Assembly: GCF_029846715.1 (NCBI RefSeq)
Contig: NZ_JARVWW010000004.1
Location: 248,001-312,000 of the forward strand
DNA: 64,000 nt
Reading direction: 5' to 3'
Source: Bradyrhizobium nivariense
Lineage (GTDB): Bacteria > Pseudomonadota > Alphaproteobacteria > Rhizobiales > Xanthobacteraceae
A model generated the notes under the pieces. That model had not been told where the DNA came from, ran no database searches, and was given only the letters and a program-made list of their open reading frames with translations. Shown here piece after piece: positions 44,683 to 55,180 of this stretch. Position 1 is the first letter of the stretch, and each line of letters opens with the position of its first letter. The position numbers were made by a program, and so were the translations under genes.

Positions 44683-45144
44683 CGATTTTTCCCTTGCCCC
44701 GAACCAATCGTCCAAATTGACGCAAAACCGGCAATCGCCAGCCCGCCAAGTCCTTGTCAGGGGACATTCTTAACCGCGCCTGTTAACCGGATGGTTTCCA
44801 CGCACGGCCGCCAAGGGCCAGCCAGCAGGGGGAACAAAGGAAATGTTCGAAACAAAGTAAATGACCTGAAAACAACACTCAGCGGGAAAGATGCGCAGGC
44901 GCTGGGGCGTGGCCTGACGAGTGCGTGAGGATGCGAACGGCTGTTGTTTCCGGGACGGTGCGAAGTGGATTGCTTCGGTGTCCCGGACGCGGCGCGGCAC
45001 GTCTCGGCGATGCGAAGCATCGTCCGGTGTGACGCGACGCAGAGCCGGGATCCAGTTCTTTGCGCGTGGGAGGTACGGGCCCCGGCTCTGCGGCGCACCG
45101 CTATAGTAGCGCTGCGCTGCGTCCGGGGCACGAGAGACCCTGGC
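44683..45144. other. Intergenic region containing a G+C-rich repeat
   Basis: 462 nt without a gene. 44683-44970 should hold the transpeptidase promoter; I see nothing else there. From about 44974 to 45133 an interspersed element starts TGTCCCGGACGC and ends GCGTCCGGGGCA (complementary ends), with inner complementary blocks CAGAGCCGG and CCGGCTCTG. It abuts the acs stop codon. Confidence 0.6.
44978..45133. repeat. Interspersed inverted repeat (TGTCCCGGACGC ends)
   Basis: About 155 nt with complementary ends (GTCCCGGACGC and GCGTCCGGGGC) and nested hairpins such as CAGAGCCGG/CCGGCTCTG and GCGATGCGAAGCATCG. It belongs to the same general type as the repeats at 11431 and 23150, which begin GTCGTCCCGG. 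Confidence 0.6.
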
Positions 45145-47091
<1,947 letters not shown>

Positions 47092-47490
47092 GTTTCCCTC
47101 CACATACGGCAGGCCGAGCACGGGCCATTGGCGAGCCGACTTGATCGTTGAACCGATTATGCGTCGGGCTAACCGGACCCGACAAGGTGCACAAGCTGGA
47201 CCTTCGGCGAGCGCCCGGCCATGCGAAGGATCAAGGCCGCCGGGTGTGACCGTCGCAGATCTGAAACAGGCAAGGAGGGCTTTCGGGCCTTTACCCAAAT
47301 CCGCGGAACAGGCCGGCGCAGAGCCCCATGCATCCGGCAGAGGTATTTAGAAACCGCACCTCACTGATTCGGGACTCGCAATACGGTTCGGAACACCCTA
47401 AATGGCCAACCCGGGCCCAACGAGACCCCTTGGAACAATAATCAGAACAGCGGCATTGACCGATAACAGGCAGGGCTAAGGCTTAAGACT
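47092..47490. other. Divergent intergenic region between acs and the topoisomerase IB gene
   Basis: A 399-nt interval with no credible ORF. It must contain the promoters of both genes. I see no strong palindrome, repeat or sigma-54 box in it. Confidence 0.5.
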
Positions 47491-48660
47491 ATGATGGATC
47501 AGCAGAATCTCGGGACGATGCGGCCCGCTTCAGCCGATCCTGCGGCCATTGCGCTGGCCAAAGCCCTCGGACAATGGCCGAAACCGGCCGCTTCCGCCCG
47601 TTCCAGCCCGAAAAAAATGTTCGATACGGCGCCCGCGGCGACGGTCGAGGCCCTCGCCAAGGAGCTGGGCCTGCGGCTCGGCGACCAGAACGAGCTGAAG
47701 ATCCGGCGCATCAAGCGCGGCAAGGGCTATTCCTTCGTCCGCCCCAACGGCGCGCATGTCCGCGATGCCCGTACCATCCGCCGGCTGCATTCCATGGCGG
47801 TGCCGCCGGCCTACCGCGAGGTACGCTACTCGGCCGATCCGAGCTCGCATCTCCAGGCGGTGGGACGCGATGCCGCGGGCCGGCTGCAATATCGCTATCA
47901 CGCCGATTGGGAGAAAGTCCGCGAGCACCGCAAGGCGCATCGGCTGGAGAAGCTCGTCGGCGCGCTGCCAAAGATCCGGCGCAAGGTTTCTGCGTTCCTG
48001 TCGGGCGAGGAGCCGACGCGCGAGTTCGCGCTCTCAGCCGTGATCGAGCTGATTGCGCGCACCGCGATCCGCCCCGGCAACGAATCCTACGCTCGCCTCA
48101 ACGGCACCCGCGGCGCCACCACGCTGCTGAAGTCCAACGTCACGCTGGAAGACGATTGTTTCGTGCTGACGTTCATGGCGAAGGGCGGCAAGGCGGTGCG
48201 GAAAGAGTGCGATGCGGCCAAGCTCGTGCGTGCCATCGGAATCCTGCGCGACGTTCCCGGCAAGCGCATGTTCCAGTACCGCGATGCCTACGGCGTCGTG
48301 CGTGCGGTCAATACGACGCAGGTGAACGCGTTCTTGCGCGAGATCGCCGGCATCAAGATATCGCTGAAGGACTTTCGTACGCTGATGGCCTCGGCCGTCG
48401 TCGTGGAATCGCTGTCGCGGATCACGCCGGCCGTCAGCCAGCGCGGCCGCAAGAAGCAGGTGCTGGAAGCGATCCGCGCCGCCGCCGACCAGCTCTCCAA
48501 CACGCCGGCGATCTGCCGCAAGAGCTATGTCCACGACACCATCGTCACCGCCTTCGAGGACGGCATCCTCGAGCGCTTCGCCGCGACCATGAAGGGCCAG
48601 CGCTCGCAGGCCAGGCGCGAGCAACTTTTGCAGCAGGTGGTGGCGACCGCGGCGGTCTGA
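47491..48660 (+). CDS. DNA topoisomerase IB (poxvirus-type)
   Basis: 389 residues from ATG 47491. An N-terminal extension (about 50 residues) leads to the DNA-binding region GKGYSFVRPNGAHVRDARTI and AVPPAYREVRYSADPSSHLQ. The catalytic domain has the Arg/Lys residues of IRPGNESYARLNGTRGATTL and FMAKGGKAVRKE, and the nucleophile Tyr346 in CRKSYVHDTIV. Bacterial type IB enzymes relax supercoils through a 3'-phosphotyrosine. The weak ribosome-binding site suggests modest expression. Confidence 0.93.
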   Translation: MMDQQNLGTMRPASADPAAIALAKALGQWPKPAASARSSPKKMFDTAPAATVEALAKELGLRLGDQNELKIRRIKRGKGYSFVRPNGAHVRDARTIRRLHSMAVPPAYREVRYSADPSSHLQAVGRDAAGRLQYRYHADWEKVREHRKAHRLEKLVGALPKIRRKVSAFLSGEEPTREFALSAVIELIARTAIRPGNESYARLNGTRGATTLLKSNVTLEDDCFVLTFMAKGGKAVRKECDAAKLVRAIGILRDVPGKRMFQYRDAYGVVRAVNTTQVNAFLREIAGIKISLKDFRTLMASAVVVESLSRITPAVSQRGRKKQVLEAIRAAADQLSNTPAICRKSYVHDTIVTAFEDGILERFAATMKGQRSQARREQLLQQVVATAAV

Positions 48661-48670
48661 CTTCCCGTCG

Positions 48671-49126
48671 CTATGCCTTGTTGGAAACGCCCCTGTCGGG
48701 ACCGGGATCGCTGCCTGCGGCTGCGGTCATGAGCCGTCCCAGATAATGCATCCATCCCGTCGCGTGGGCGGCAGCCTGTTCTTCGGTCGGCAGCCCGCTA
48801 TGGGTCATGCGCAGCAGCGTGCCGCCGTCGCGTTCGATCAGGTCGATCTCGATCAGGCTCGAGCCGGGCGGCACTTCCTGGCCGCCCTCCCATCCGAATG
48901 TATAGGCGAGACGATGCACCGGCACGACTTCGCGGAACGCGCCGCGGGCGACGGCGCCGCGGGGGCCGATGCCTTTGAGCAGATACAGCCCGCCGGGATG
49001 CGGCTCCGTGGTCGCCTCGGAGCCCATCCAGCTCAAAATCTTCTCGGGGTCGGTCAGGTAAGCGAAAACGGTGGCGCGCGGGGCCGCGATCTGGGTCTCG
49101 CGTCGCAATATGAACGGTTCGGTCAT
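48671..49126 (-). CDS. SRPBCC (AHSA1-like) domain protein
   Basis: 151 residues from ATG 49126. The fold is visible in FILRRETQIAAPRATVFAYL, DPEKILSWMGSEATTEPHPG, GAFREVVPVHRLAYTFGWEG and the final helix AAAHATGWMHYLGRLMTAAA. The T/GLYLL...G stretch and GWEGG motif are typical of the AHSA1/YndB group. It probably binds a small hydrophobic ligand. Unlike the other SRPBCC gene at 5330-5701 it has no arsR partner. It converges with the topoisomerase gene, 10 nt apart. Confidence 0.88.
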   Translation of the reverse strand: MTEPFILRRETQIAAPRATVFAYLTDPEKILSWMGSEATTEPHPGGLYLLKGIGPRGAVARGAFREVVPVHRLAYTFGWEGGQEVPPGSSLIEIDLIERDGGTLLRMTHSGLPTEEQAAAHATGWMHYLGRLMTAAAGSDPGPDRGVSNKA

Positions 49127-49191
49127 CGGCGATCATCCCTGGGCTGACACTGGGACATGGCGGCGCTCCGGCGGCCCGTCAAGGATTGCCC

Positions 49192-50322
49192 GTGACAAAG
49201 ACGGCCTGCCTTCGTCATGATCGGGCCATGCACCTCTCGCCGACGCTCGCCTGGCTGATCGATGCCGCCGCCGATAGCGCCGGGGCCGACCGCCTGCTCG
49301 CGGAGCTCGGCGCACATCTGGTCGCCGACGGCGTGCCGCTTGCGGGAGGCAGCCTGACGCTCGAGGTGCCGCATCCGCTGATCGCGAAGCGGACCTGGTT
49401 GTGGCGCGCGGAGAACGGCCGGGTGATCGAAGCGCTCGGCTTCGCACCAGGCGGCCTCGCGCCCGACCTGCCCAACGATGCCGGCCGCCGCTGGCTGCGC
49501 GACATCGCGGACGGTGAGGTGCACGAAGACGTGGTCGGACGGTCCGATGGGCCGTTGCTCGGCTGGATCGGGCCGCGCCCGTTCACCGCAGACGAGATCG
49601 AACATCTGCGCCAGGCCGCGCGTTTCGCCGCGACGCCCCTTGCGGTGCTTGCCGCGCGTGCAACGTTGCGCGCGACGTTGGATGCTTATCTCGGCAAGCG
49701 CAGTGCGGAACGGGTGCTGGCGGCACCGCTGCGGCGCGATCTCGGCGAGACCATACAGGCCGCCCTGCTCTATGCGGACTTGCGCAACTTCACGTCCCTG
49801 TCGGACACCAATCCGCCTGCCCAGGTCATCGTGGCGCTCGATGCCTGGTTCGATCGCATCGCCGGTGCGGTTCACGCCTTCGGCGGCGAGGTGCTGAAAT
49901 TCATCGGCGACGGCGTGCTCGCGATCTTTCCGGTGGTCGAGGCGACACCACGCCGCGCGTGCGATGCGGCTCTGCGTGCCGCGAGCGCAGCCGAAGCCGG
50001 GATGACGTATCTCAATGCGGAGCGCCGCGCCCAAAGTCTGCCGCCGCTCGCGTTCGGTGCGGCGCTACATCTCGGCGAGATGCTGTGGGGCAATATCGGT
50101 GCCGCCAACCGGCTCGATTTCACCGCGATCGGTCCCGCCGTCAATCTCGCCAGCCGGCTCGAAGGATTGTGCAAACCGCTCGGCAGGACCGTGCTGGTGT
50201 CGGGCACGCTCGCCGCAGAGACTGACATGCCACTGGTCGCGCTCGGATCGCATTCACTGCGCGGCATCGCCTCGTCATGTGAGGTGTTCGCGTTGCCCGA
50301 GCCGCAAGCTCGGATATCGTAG
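49192..50322 (+). CDS. Class III adenylate/guanylate cyclase
   Basis: 376 residues from a GTG at 49192 with AAGGA 6 nt upstream; ATG 49228 is the alternative. The N-terminal ~175 residues look like a degenerate sensor region (FAPGGLAPDLPNDAGRRWLR, DGPLLGWIGPRPFTADEIEH). The cyclase domain has both metal-binding aspartates, in LLYADLRNFTSLSD and LKFIGDGVLAIFP, and the second half AALHLGEMLWGNIGAANRLD with AIGPAVNLASRLE. It should make cAMP. There are no membrane helices, so it is probably cytosolic. The repeat at 50318 overlaps its stop codon. Confidence 0.92.
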   Translation: MTKTACLRHDRAMHLSPTLAWLIDAAADSAGADRLLAELGAHLVADGVPLAGGSLTLEVPHPLIAKRTWLWRAENGRVIEALGFAPGGLAPDLPNDAGRRWLRDIADGEVHEDVVGRSDGPLLGWIGPRPFTADEIEHLRQAARFAATPLAVLAARATLRATLDAYLGKRSAERVLAAPLRRDLGETIQAALLYADLRNFTSLSDTNPPAQVIVALDAWFDRIAGAVHAFGGEVLKFIGDGVLAIFPVVEATPRRACDAALRAASAAEAGMTYLNAERRAQSLPPLAFGAALHLGEMLWGNIGAANRLDFTAIGPAVNLASRLEGLCKPLGRTVLVSGTLAAETDMPLVALGSHSLRGIASSCEVFALPEPQARIS

Positions 50323-50394
50323 CCCGCATAAGCGTAGCGACATGCGGGGTCGCAGCAGCAGTCCCGGATATCGCTTCGCTCGTCCGGGCTATGC
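50318..50394. repeat. Interspersed inverted repeat (CGTAGCCCG family, short form)
   Basis: Starts CGTAGCCCGCATAAGCG inside the cyclase stop region and ends CGTCCGGGCTATG. Its ends match those at 33241-33327. Confidence 0.65.
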
Positions 50395-50403
50395 CACCCA
50401 AGC

Positions 50404-50817
50404 CTACATCCCGCCCATCTTGCAGACGAGCTTCCACTCCTCAGCCGTCACCGGTTGCACCGACAGGCGCGAATATTTTACCAGGGCCATGTCGGCGAGT
50501 TTCTTCTCGGCCTTGATCGTGGCCATCGTCACCGGAATCTTCAAGGGCTTGTCGGCCTTGATGTCGACGCAGACGAATTTTGCGGTCTTGTCGGTCGGAT
50601 CGGGGTAGGCCTCCTTGATGATCTCCGCGATGCCGACGATCTCCTTGCCCTCGTTGGAATGATAGAAGAACGCCTTGTCGCCCTTCTTCATGGCGACGAG
50701 GTTCTGGCGCGCGGTGTAATTGCGCACGCCGGTCCAGGCTTCGCCCTTGGCGCCCTTCGCCACTTGGTGGTCCCAGGACCACACCGACGGTTCGGATTTC
50801 ACCAGCCAGTAGTTCAT
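50404..50817 (-). CDS. EVE-domain protein (ASCH/PUA-like)
   Basis: 137 residues from ATG 50817. The EVE signature opens the protein (MNYWLVKSEPSVWSWDHQVA) and continues with AWTGVRNYTARQNLVAMKKG, AFFYHSNEGKEIVGIAEIIK and a final PVTAEEWKLVCKMGGM. EVE domains bind modified bases in DNA or RNA; the human relative is THYN1. Stand-alone copies are common in Proteobacteria. No restriction or toxin partner is visible beside it. Confidence 0.95.
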   Translation of the reverse strand: MNYWLVKSEPSVWSWDHQVAKGAKGEAWTGVRNYTARQNLVAMKKGDKAFFYHSNEGKEIVGIAEIIKEAYPDPTDKTAKFVCVDIKADKPLKIPVTMATIKAEKKLADMALVKYSRLSVQPVTAEEWKLVCKMGGM

Positions 50818-50920
50818 CGCAAACTCACCTCGTTCCGGGATGCGCCATCTCCAGCACCGCGATGTTTAGGGCACGCCGATGACCGCGACAAGCGCGGGCA
50901 TCGTATATCAAACGCAACGC

Positions 50921-52036
50921 TCACTGCTTCAGATGTCGATCGAAGAATTTCGCGATATCGGTGAAAGCTTCCCTGGTCTCCGGCGCGTTGATGTTGAACT
51001 GGTACTGCGCGTGGGATTGTCCCTCATAGACGTTGAGATCGGCAATCACGCCGGCGCGCCGCAATTTGCGATGCGTGCGAACCGTGTTGCTGAGGAACAG
51101 ATCGCGCGTGCCCGATGTCAGGATGGTCGGCGGGAAGCCTTTGAAGTCACCGTAGATCGGCGAGATGTAGGGATTCTTCAGGTCCGTCCCGTTGGCGTAG
51201 AGCTTTGCGGCGCGGCCGAGCCAGCCGTCCCAGGTCACCAGCACGTTGTCGACCCACTCATTGCTGGCATAGGTGTCGCCGACCTTGTCGATGTCGGACC
51301 ACGGCGTGCCCGGTGCGATCGCCGCCGGCCTCGGTAGCTTCTCGTCCCTGGCCCGCAGCACCATCGCAAGCGTCATCGCGCCGCCCGTCGACGTCCCGAA
51401 GATCGCCATCCGGCGTGCGTCGTGCGTCCTGGTGACCTCCTTCCAGACCGCCATCGCATCGTCCATCGCGGCGGGATAAGGGAAGTCGGGCGGCATGCGG
51501 TAGTCGACCGAGATCACCTTGAAGCCGCCAAAACCCGCCATCATGATCGCTTCAGGCAACGCGGCTTCGCCGGGCCCGAACACATAGCCGCCGCCATGGA
51601 CGTGGACCAAAAGGCGTTGCCGGTTCTCGGACGGGATCTTGTTCGGCGTGACGATGAAGCAGTGCACGCCGGCGATTTTGGTCTCCTCGACCTTGACGCC
51701 GAGCTTTTCCTTCATCGTCGGAATGCTTGATATCGACAGTTTTGCGCGACGGTCGATCAGCTCCTTCCATTCCGCCGCGGTCTTCGGGTCCGCATTGAAA
51801 TGCGGCGGAAAGGGTGCGCCGATCATGGCCTGCATGTCGGAGCTGACGTCACTAGCGGGATTGACCATCGATTTGACGGGCGCAACCCGCTTGCCGTTGT
51901 CGGCATTGGCCGCCGCCTCGCTCCTGGCGAGCTCGTCATAGGATATCGCGGCCTGGGCGCGGGCGACGGTGGGTAGCGTGATGGCGGCGAGTGCTGTGAT
52001 GGCAATCGAAACGATCGCGTGATGCGGTTGGCGCAT
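50921..52036 (-). CDS. Secreted alpha/beta hydrolase (HSL/esterase-like)
   Basis: 371 residues from ATG 52036 with a signal peptide (MRQPHHAIVSIAITALAAIT ... ARAQA). The oxyanion motif HVHGGGYVFGPG places it in the hormone-sensitive-lipase group. The nucleophile elbow is GTSTGGAMT (Thr in place of the usual Asp or Glu of GDSAG), the acid is probably in TSGTRDLFLSNT, and the His is in YEGQSHAQY. It would hydrolyse short-chain esters in the periplasm or outside. The substrate is unknown. Confidence 0.9.
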   Translation of the reverse strand: MRQPHHAIVSIAITALAAITLPTVARAQAAISYDELARSEAAANADNGKRVAPVKSMVNPASDVSSDMQAMIGAPFPPHFNADPKTAAEWKELIDRRAKLSISSIPTMKEKLGVKVEETKIAGVHCFIVTPNKIPSENRQRLLVHVHGGGYVFGPGEAALPEAIMMAGFGGFKVISVDYRMPPDFPYPAAMDDAMAVWKEVTRTHDARRMAIFGTSTGGAMTLAMVLRARDEKLPRPAAIAPGTPWSDIDKVGDTYASNEWVDNVLVTWDGWLGRAAKLYANGTDLKNPYISPIYGDFKGFPPTILTSGTRDLFLSNTVRTHRKLRRAGVIADLNVYEGQSHAQYQFNINAPETREAFTDIAKFFDRHLKQ

Positions 52037-52150
52037 GCGTTTCCCCTGGGATCCGTTTCGTTGTTGTTGGACCGGGACCCTGCGGTTCGCCGCTAGGCTA
52101 GACCAGCGTGTGCAAGCCGTGAAGTGCTACCTGCGACGCGAAGGCCGCCG

Positions 52151-53131
52151 TCATTCCTCGGCCTTGAACGGCCGTGTCAGCAGCCCTTCGATCGCGGCGT
52201 CAATCGTCAACCGGCCATCCAGGATGGCAGCCACCGCCTGGGAGACCGGCATGTCGACGTGCCGCGCGGCCGCGAGCTCGACCAGCACCGGCGCAGTGAA
52301 TGCACCTTCCGCAAGCTTGCCCGCCGGCGCGGCCTCTCCGCGACCGAGCGCAATCCCGAGCGCGAAATTGCGCGATTGCGCGGTCGAACAGCTCAGGAGC
52401 AGGTCGCCGAGGCCCGAGAGGCCGGAGAGCGTTTCCGTGCGTGCGCCGCAGGCACGGCCGAGCCGTGCCAGCTCGCTGAAGCCGCGCGTGGTCAGCGCGG
52501 CGAGCGCGGAGGCACCGAGGTTGCGGCCGACCACGATGCCGGCGGCGATCGCCAGCACGTTCTTGGCCGCGCCGCCGATCTCGACGCCGCGGACATCCGT
52601 CGTGTGATAGGGCCGGAAGGTCGCCGAGCCCAGCGCCTGCACCAGGTGGCTGGCGAGCGCTTCCTCCCTCGCCGCCAGCGTTACCGCAGTCGGCAGGCCA
52701 CGCGCGACATCGTCGGCAAAGCTTGGGCCCGACAGGATCGCCGGCTGCGCATGAGTCGCGGCCTCGGCGATCACGTCGGTCATGAATTTATGGGTGCCGT
52801 GCTCGATGCCCTTGGCGCAGGCGACGATTGGCATCGGTCCTGTCAGATGCGAGGCCAGCATGTTGACGACGCCGCGCAGATGCTGCGCCGGCGTTGCGAT
52901 CAGCAATATATCCGCGCATGCCGCCATCGCGAGATCGTTCGTCACCATGATCTCCGGTGCAAGCCGCACGCCCGGCAGCCGCGGATTGTCGCGGGTCGAT
53001 GCGATTCGCGTCGCGTGCTCGGGACTGCGCGCCCACAGCGTCACGTTTCGTCCGGCCCGCGCCGCCACCATCGCCAGCGCCGTGCCCCAGGCGCCGGCTC
53101 CAATCACCGCAACGGATTGGAACGCTGTCAT
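52151..53131 (-). CDS. gpsA: Glycerol-3-phosphate dehydrogenase [NAD(P)+]
   Basis: 326 residues from ATG 53131. The NAD motif is [19 protein letters not shown]; further blocks are [60 protein letters not shown], the catalytic Lys in [16 protein letters not shown], and [20 protein letters not shown]. It makes sn-glycerol-3-phosphate for phospholipids. It lies 2 nt downstream of the tsaD stop, so the pair is translationally linked; tsaD-gpsA is a common alphaproteobacterial order. Confidence 0.97.
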   Translation of the reverse strand: MTAFQSVAVIGAGAWGTALAMVAARAGRNVTLWARSPEHATRIASTRDNPRLPGVRLAPEIMVTNDLAMAACADILLIATPAQHLRGVVNMLASHLTGPMPIVACAKGIEHGTHKFMTDVIAEAATHAQPAILSGPSFADDVARGLPTAVTLAAREEALASHLVQALGSATFRPYHTTDVRGVEIGGAAKNVLAIAAGIVVGRNLGASALAALTTRGFSELARLGRACGARTETLSGLSGLGDLLLSCSTAQSRNFALGIALGRGEAAPAGKLAEGAFTAPVLVELAAARHVDMPVSQAVAAILDGRLTIDAAIEGLLTRPFKAEE

Positions 53132-53133
53132 TG

Positions 53134-54207
53134 CTAGTATCCCGCCCGCGTATTGCCGTACCCGGCCGGTGCCGTCGCGTTCGCATCGAGCAGCCAGCGC
53201 GCGCGGGGCTGCGCTTCAATCGTGTCGGTCATGCCGAGCGCGAGACGTTCGGCGCCGGCCCAGGCGATCATCGCACCATTGTCGGTACAGAGCGCCGGCG
53301 GCGGCATGATCAGTTGAGTTCCGGCTTTCCTCGCAACGTCATGCAGGGCGCCGCGGATCGCCTGGTTGGCCGCGACGCCGCCGGCCGCCACCAGCGCTCG
53401 CGGCGCGCCGAACTGCTCGCGGAAAAGTTTGAGACCGACGCTCAACCGGTCGGCGGTGGAGTCGAGCACGGCGGCCTGAAAGCTCGCGCAGAGATCGCTG
53501 ACGTCTTGCGGCGCGATCTCAGCTAACCGGCTCGCTTCGTTGCGCACCGCCGTCTTCAATCCCGATAGCGAGAAGTTGGCGTCGGGGCGTCCCTGCATCG
53601 GCCGCGGAAACGCAAATCGCGCCGGATCGCCGCTTGCTGCCGCGCGCTCGACCTGCGGCCCGCCCGGATAGGGCAGGCCCAGCATCTTCGCGACCTTGTC
53701 GAAGGCTTCGCCGATCGCATCGTCGACGGTGGTGCCGAGCCGCACATACCGGCCGACGCCGGTGACCGCGACGATCTGGGTATGGCCGCCCGAGGCGAGA
53801 AACAGGCAATAGGGAAATTCGAGTGCGTCGGTGAGGCGCGGCGTCAGCGCATGCGCTTCGAGATGGTTCACTGCGACCAGCGGCGTGTCGTGCACCATCG
53901 CGATCGCCTTCGCGGTGGTGAGCCCGACGATGACGCCGCCGATCAGTCCAGGGCCCGCGGCGGCCGCGACACCGTTGAGCTGGGCAAAGTCGATGCCGGC
54001 CTCGTGCATGGCGCAGTCGATGATACCGTCGAGCAGATCGACATGCGCGCGGGCAGCGATCTCCGGCACCACGCCGCCAAAACGGGCATGCTCCTCGACC
54101 TGCGACCGCACGATATTGGACAGGATCCTGCCGCTGCCGTCAGGCGCGCGCTCGATCACGGCCGCGGCGGTCTCGTCGCAGGTGGTTTCTATGCCCAGCA
54201 CCAGCAT
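53134..54207 (-). CDS. tsaD: tRNA threonylcarbamoyladenosine (t6A) synthase subunit TsaD
   Basis: 357 residues from ATG 54207 ([20 protein letters not shown]), the normal family start; an in-frame TTG at 54225 would add six residues. The ASKHA fold has His115 and His119 in [10 protein letters not shown] and the Asp in the late [12 protein letters not shown] block, which bind the metal. [17 protein letters not shown] and [11 protein letters not shown] are also typical. It transfers threonylcarbamoyl to A37 of ANN-decoding tRNAs together with TsaB and TsaE. Confidence 0.97.
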   Translation of the reverse strand: MLVLGIETTCDETAAAVIERAPDGSGRILSNIVRSQVEEHARFGGVVPEIAARAHVDLLDGIIDCAMHEAGIDFAQLNGVAAAAGPGLIGGVIVGLTTAKAIAMVHDTPLVAVNHLEAHALTPRLTDALEFPYCLFLASGGHTQIVAVTGVGRYVRLGTTVDDAIGEAFDKVAKMLGLPYPGGPQVERAAASGDPARFAFPRPMQGRPDANFSLSGLKTAVRNEASRLAEIAPQDVSDLCASFQAAVLDSTADRLSVGLKLFREQFGAPRALVAAGGVAANQAIRGALHDVARKAGTQLIMPPPALCTDNGAMIAWAGAERLALGMTDTIEAQPRARWLLDANATAPAGYGNTRAGY

Positions 54208-54368
54208 TGGCGAATTGGTATCCAATTTGCGCCCTTCTCACCCCCCTTGCGCTCATCCGCAAAGCAGAGTTCTGGTACGTCCGGTAGCATTCCGGGGTCG
54301 GCTTGCGCAATCGCCACGCGCAGCTCTCCTCGTGAATGCGTCACCGCCACGTGCCCCGGAACCAAGCG

Positions 54369-55115
54369 ATGTCCATTCTTGTCACACGGCCGCATCCCGA
54401 CAATGAGGCAACGGCGGAAAATCTGCGTGCGCGGGGTCATATGGTGCTGCTTGCCCCGGTGCTCAAGTTCGAGCCGGTCGCCTTCCATGACGAGAGTGAG
54501 ACACGCTACAGCGCCGTCATCGTCACATCGGCCAATGCGATCCGTGCCGTCGCGTCACAATTGCGGGACCTTGGCCTCCTGGAGCTGCCGCTGTTTGCAG
54601 TCGGCGAGCACACGGCCGCCGCCGCGCGCGATGCCGGCTTTGCCGAGGTGGTCGTCGCCGGCGGCGATGCCGCGGCCTTGCGGGACAAGGTGATGCAGGG
54701 CGCGCGCGACAAGCTGCTGAAGAAAAGGAGCACGCTGCTTTATCTCGCGGGCGCGGATCTGTCGCGCGACCTCAGCGGTGAGCTCGGCGCCGAAGGCTTC
54801 AACGTCGTGACGCAGACGACCTATCGCATGGTCCCGGTCAAGCTGTTGCCGCGCGATGTCTGTGAGGGCTTTGCCGCCCATGGGATCGAGGCGGTGCTGC
54901 ATTACTCCCGGCGCAGCGCGCGGGCTTTCCTGGAGGCCGCGCGGGACGAAGGTGTCGAAATCTCGGCTCTGGCGATCCCGCAATGCTGCCTGTCCGAGAC
55001 AGTCGCAGGTGTGCTGCGCGAGGCCGGTGCCTCGCAGGTTCTGGTGGCCGCGACGCCGGACGAAAATGCCTTATTTAGCACCTTGGAGCGTGCTTTGCGC
55101 ACCCGTTTGGCGTAA
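54369..55115 (+). CDS. hemD: Uroporphyrinogen-III synthase
   Basis: 248 residues from ATG 54369 (MSILVTRPHPDNEATAENLR); an upstream frame to 54336 is not needed. The sequence is poorly conserved in this family, but TSANAIRAV, FAVGEHTAAAARDAGFAEVV, YRMVPVKLL and VLHYSRRSARAFLEAA match HemD. It cyclises hydroxymethylbilane to uroporphyrinogen III. It is followed by the mic60-like and hemY genes, the usual alphaproteobacterial block. hemC is not upstream in the window. Confidence 0.9.
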   Translation: MSILVTRPHPDNEATAENLRARGHMVLLAPVLKFEPVAFHDESETRYSAVIVTSANAIRAVASQLRDLGLLELPLFAVGEHTAAAARDAGFAEVVVAGGDAAALRDKVMQGARDKLLKKRSTLLYLAGADLSRDLSGELGAEGFNVVTQTTYRMVPVKLLPRDVCEGFAAHGIEAVLHYSRRSARAFLEAARDEGVEISALAIPQCCLSETVAGVLREAGASQVLVAATPDENALFSTLERALRTRLA

Positions 55116-55180
55116 GAGGTCGGGCCGAATCCGACGCAATCGGGTCCGTTTAGGGCATGTAAGTGTGAGGAACCGTCACG

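Noticed and set aside
54189..54368. A hemC remnant between tsaD and hemD
   Set aside because: I found no HemC-like motif in any frame of the interval.
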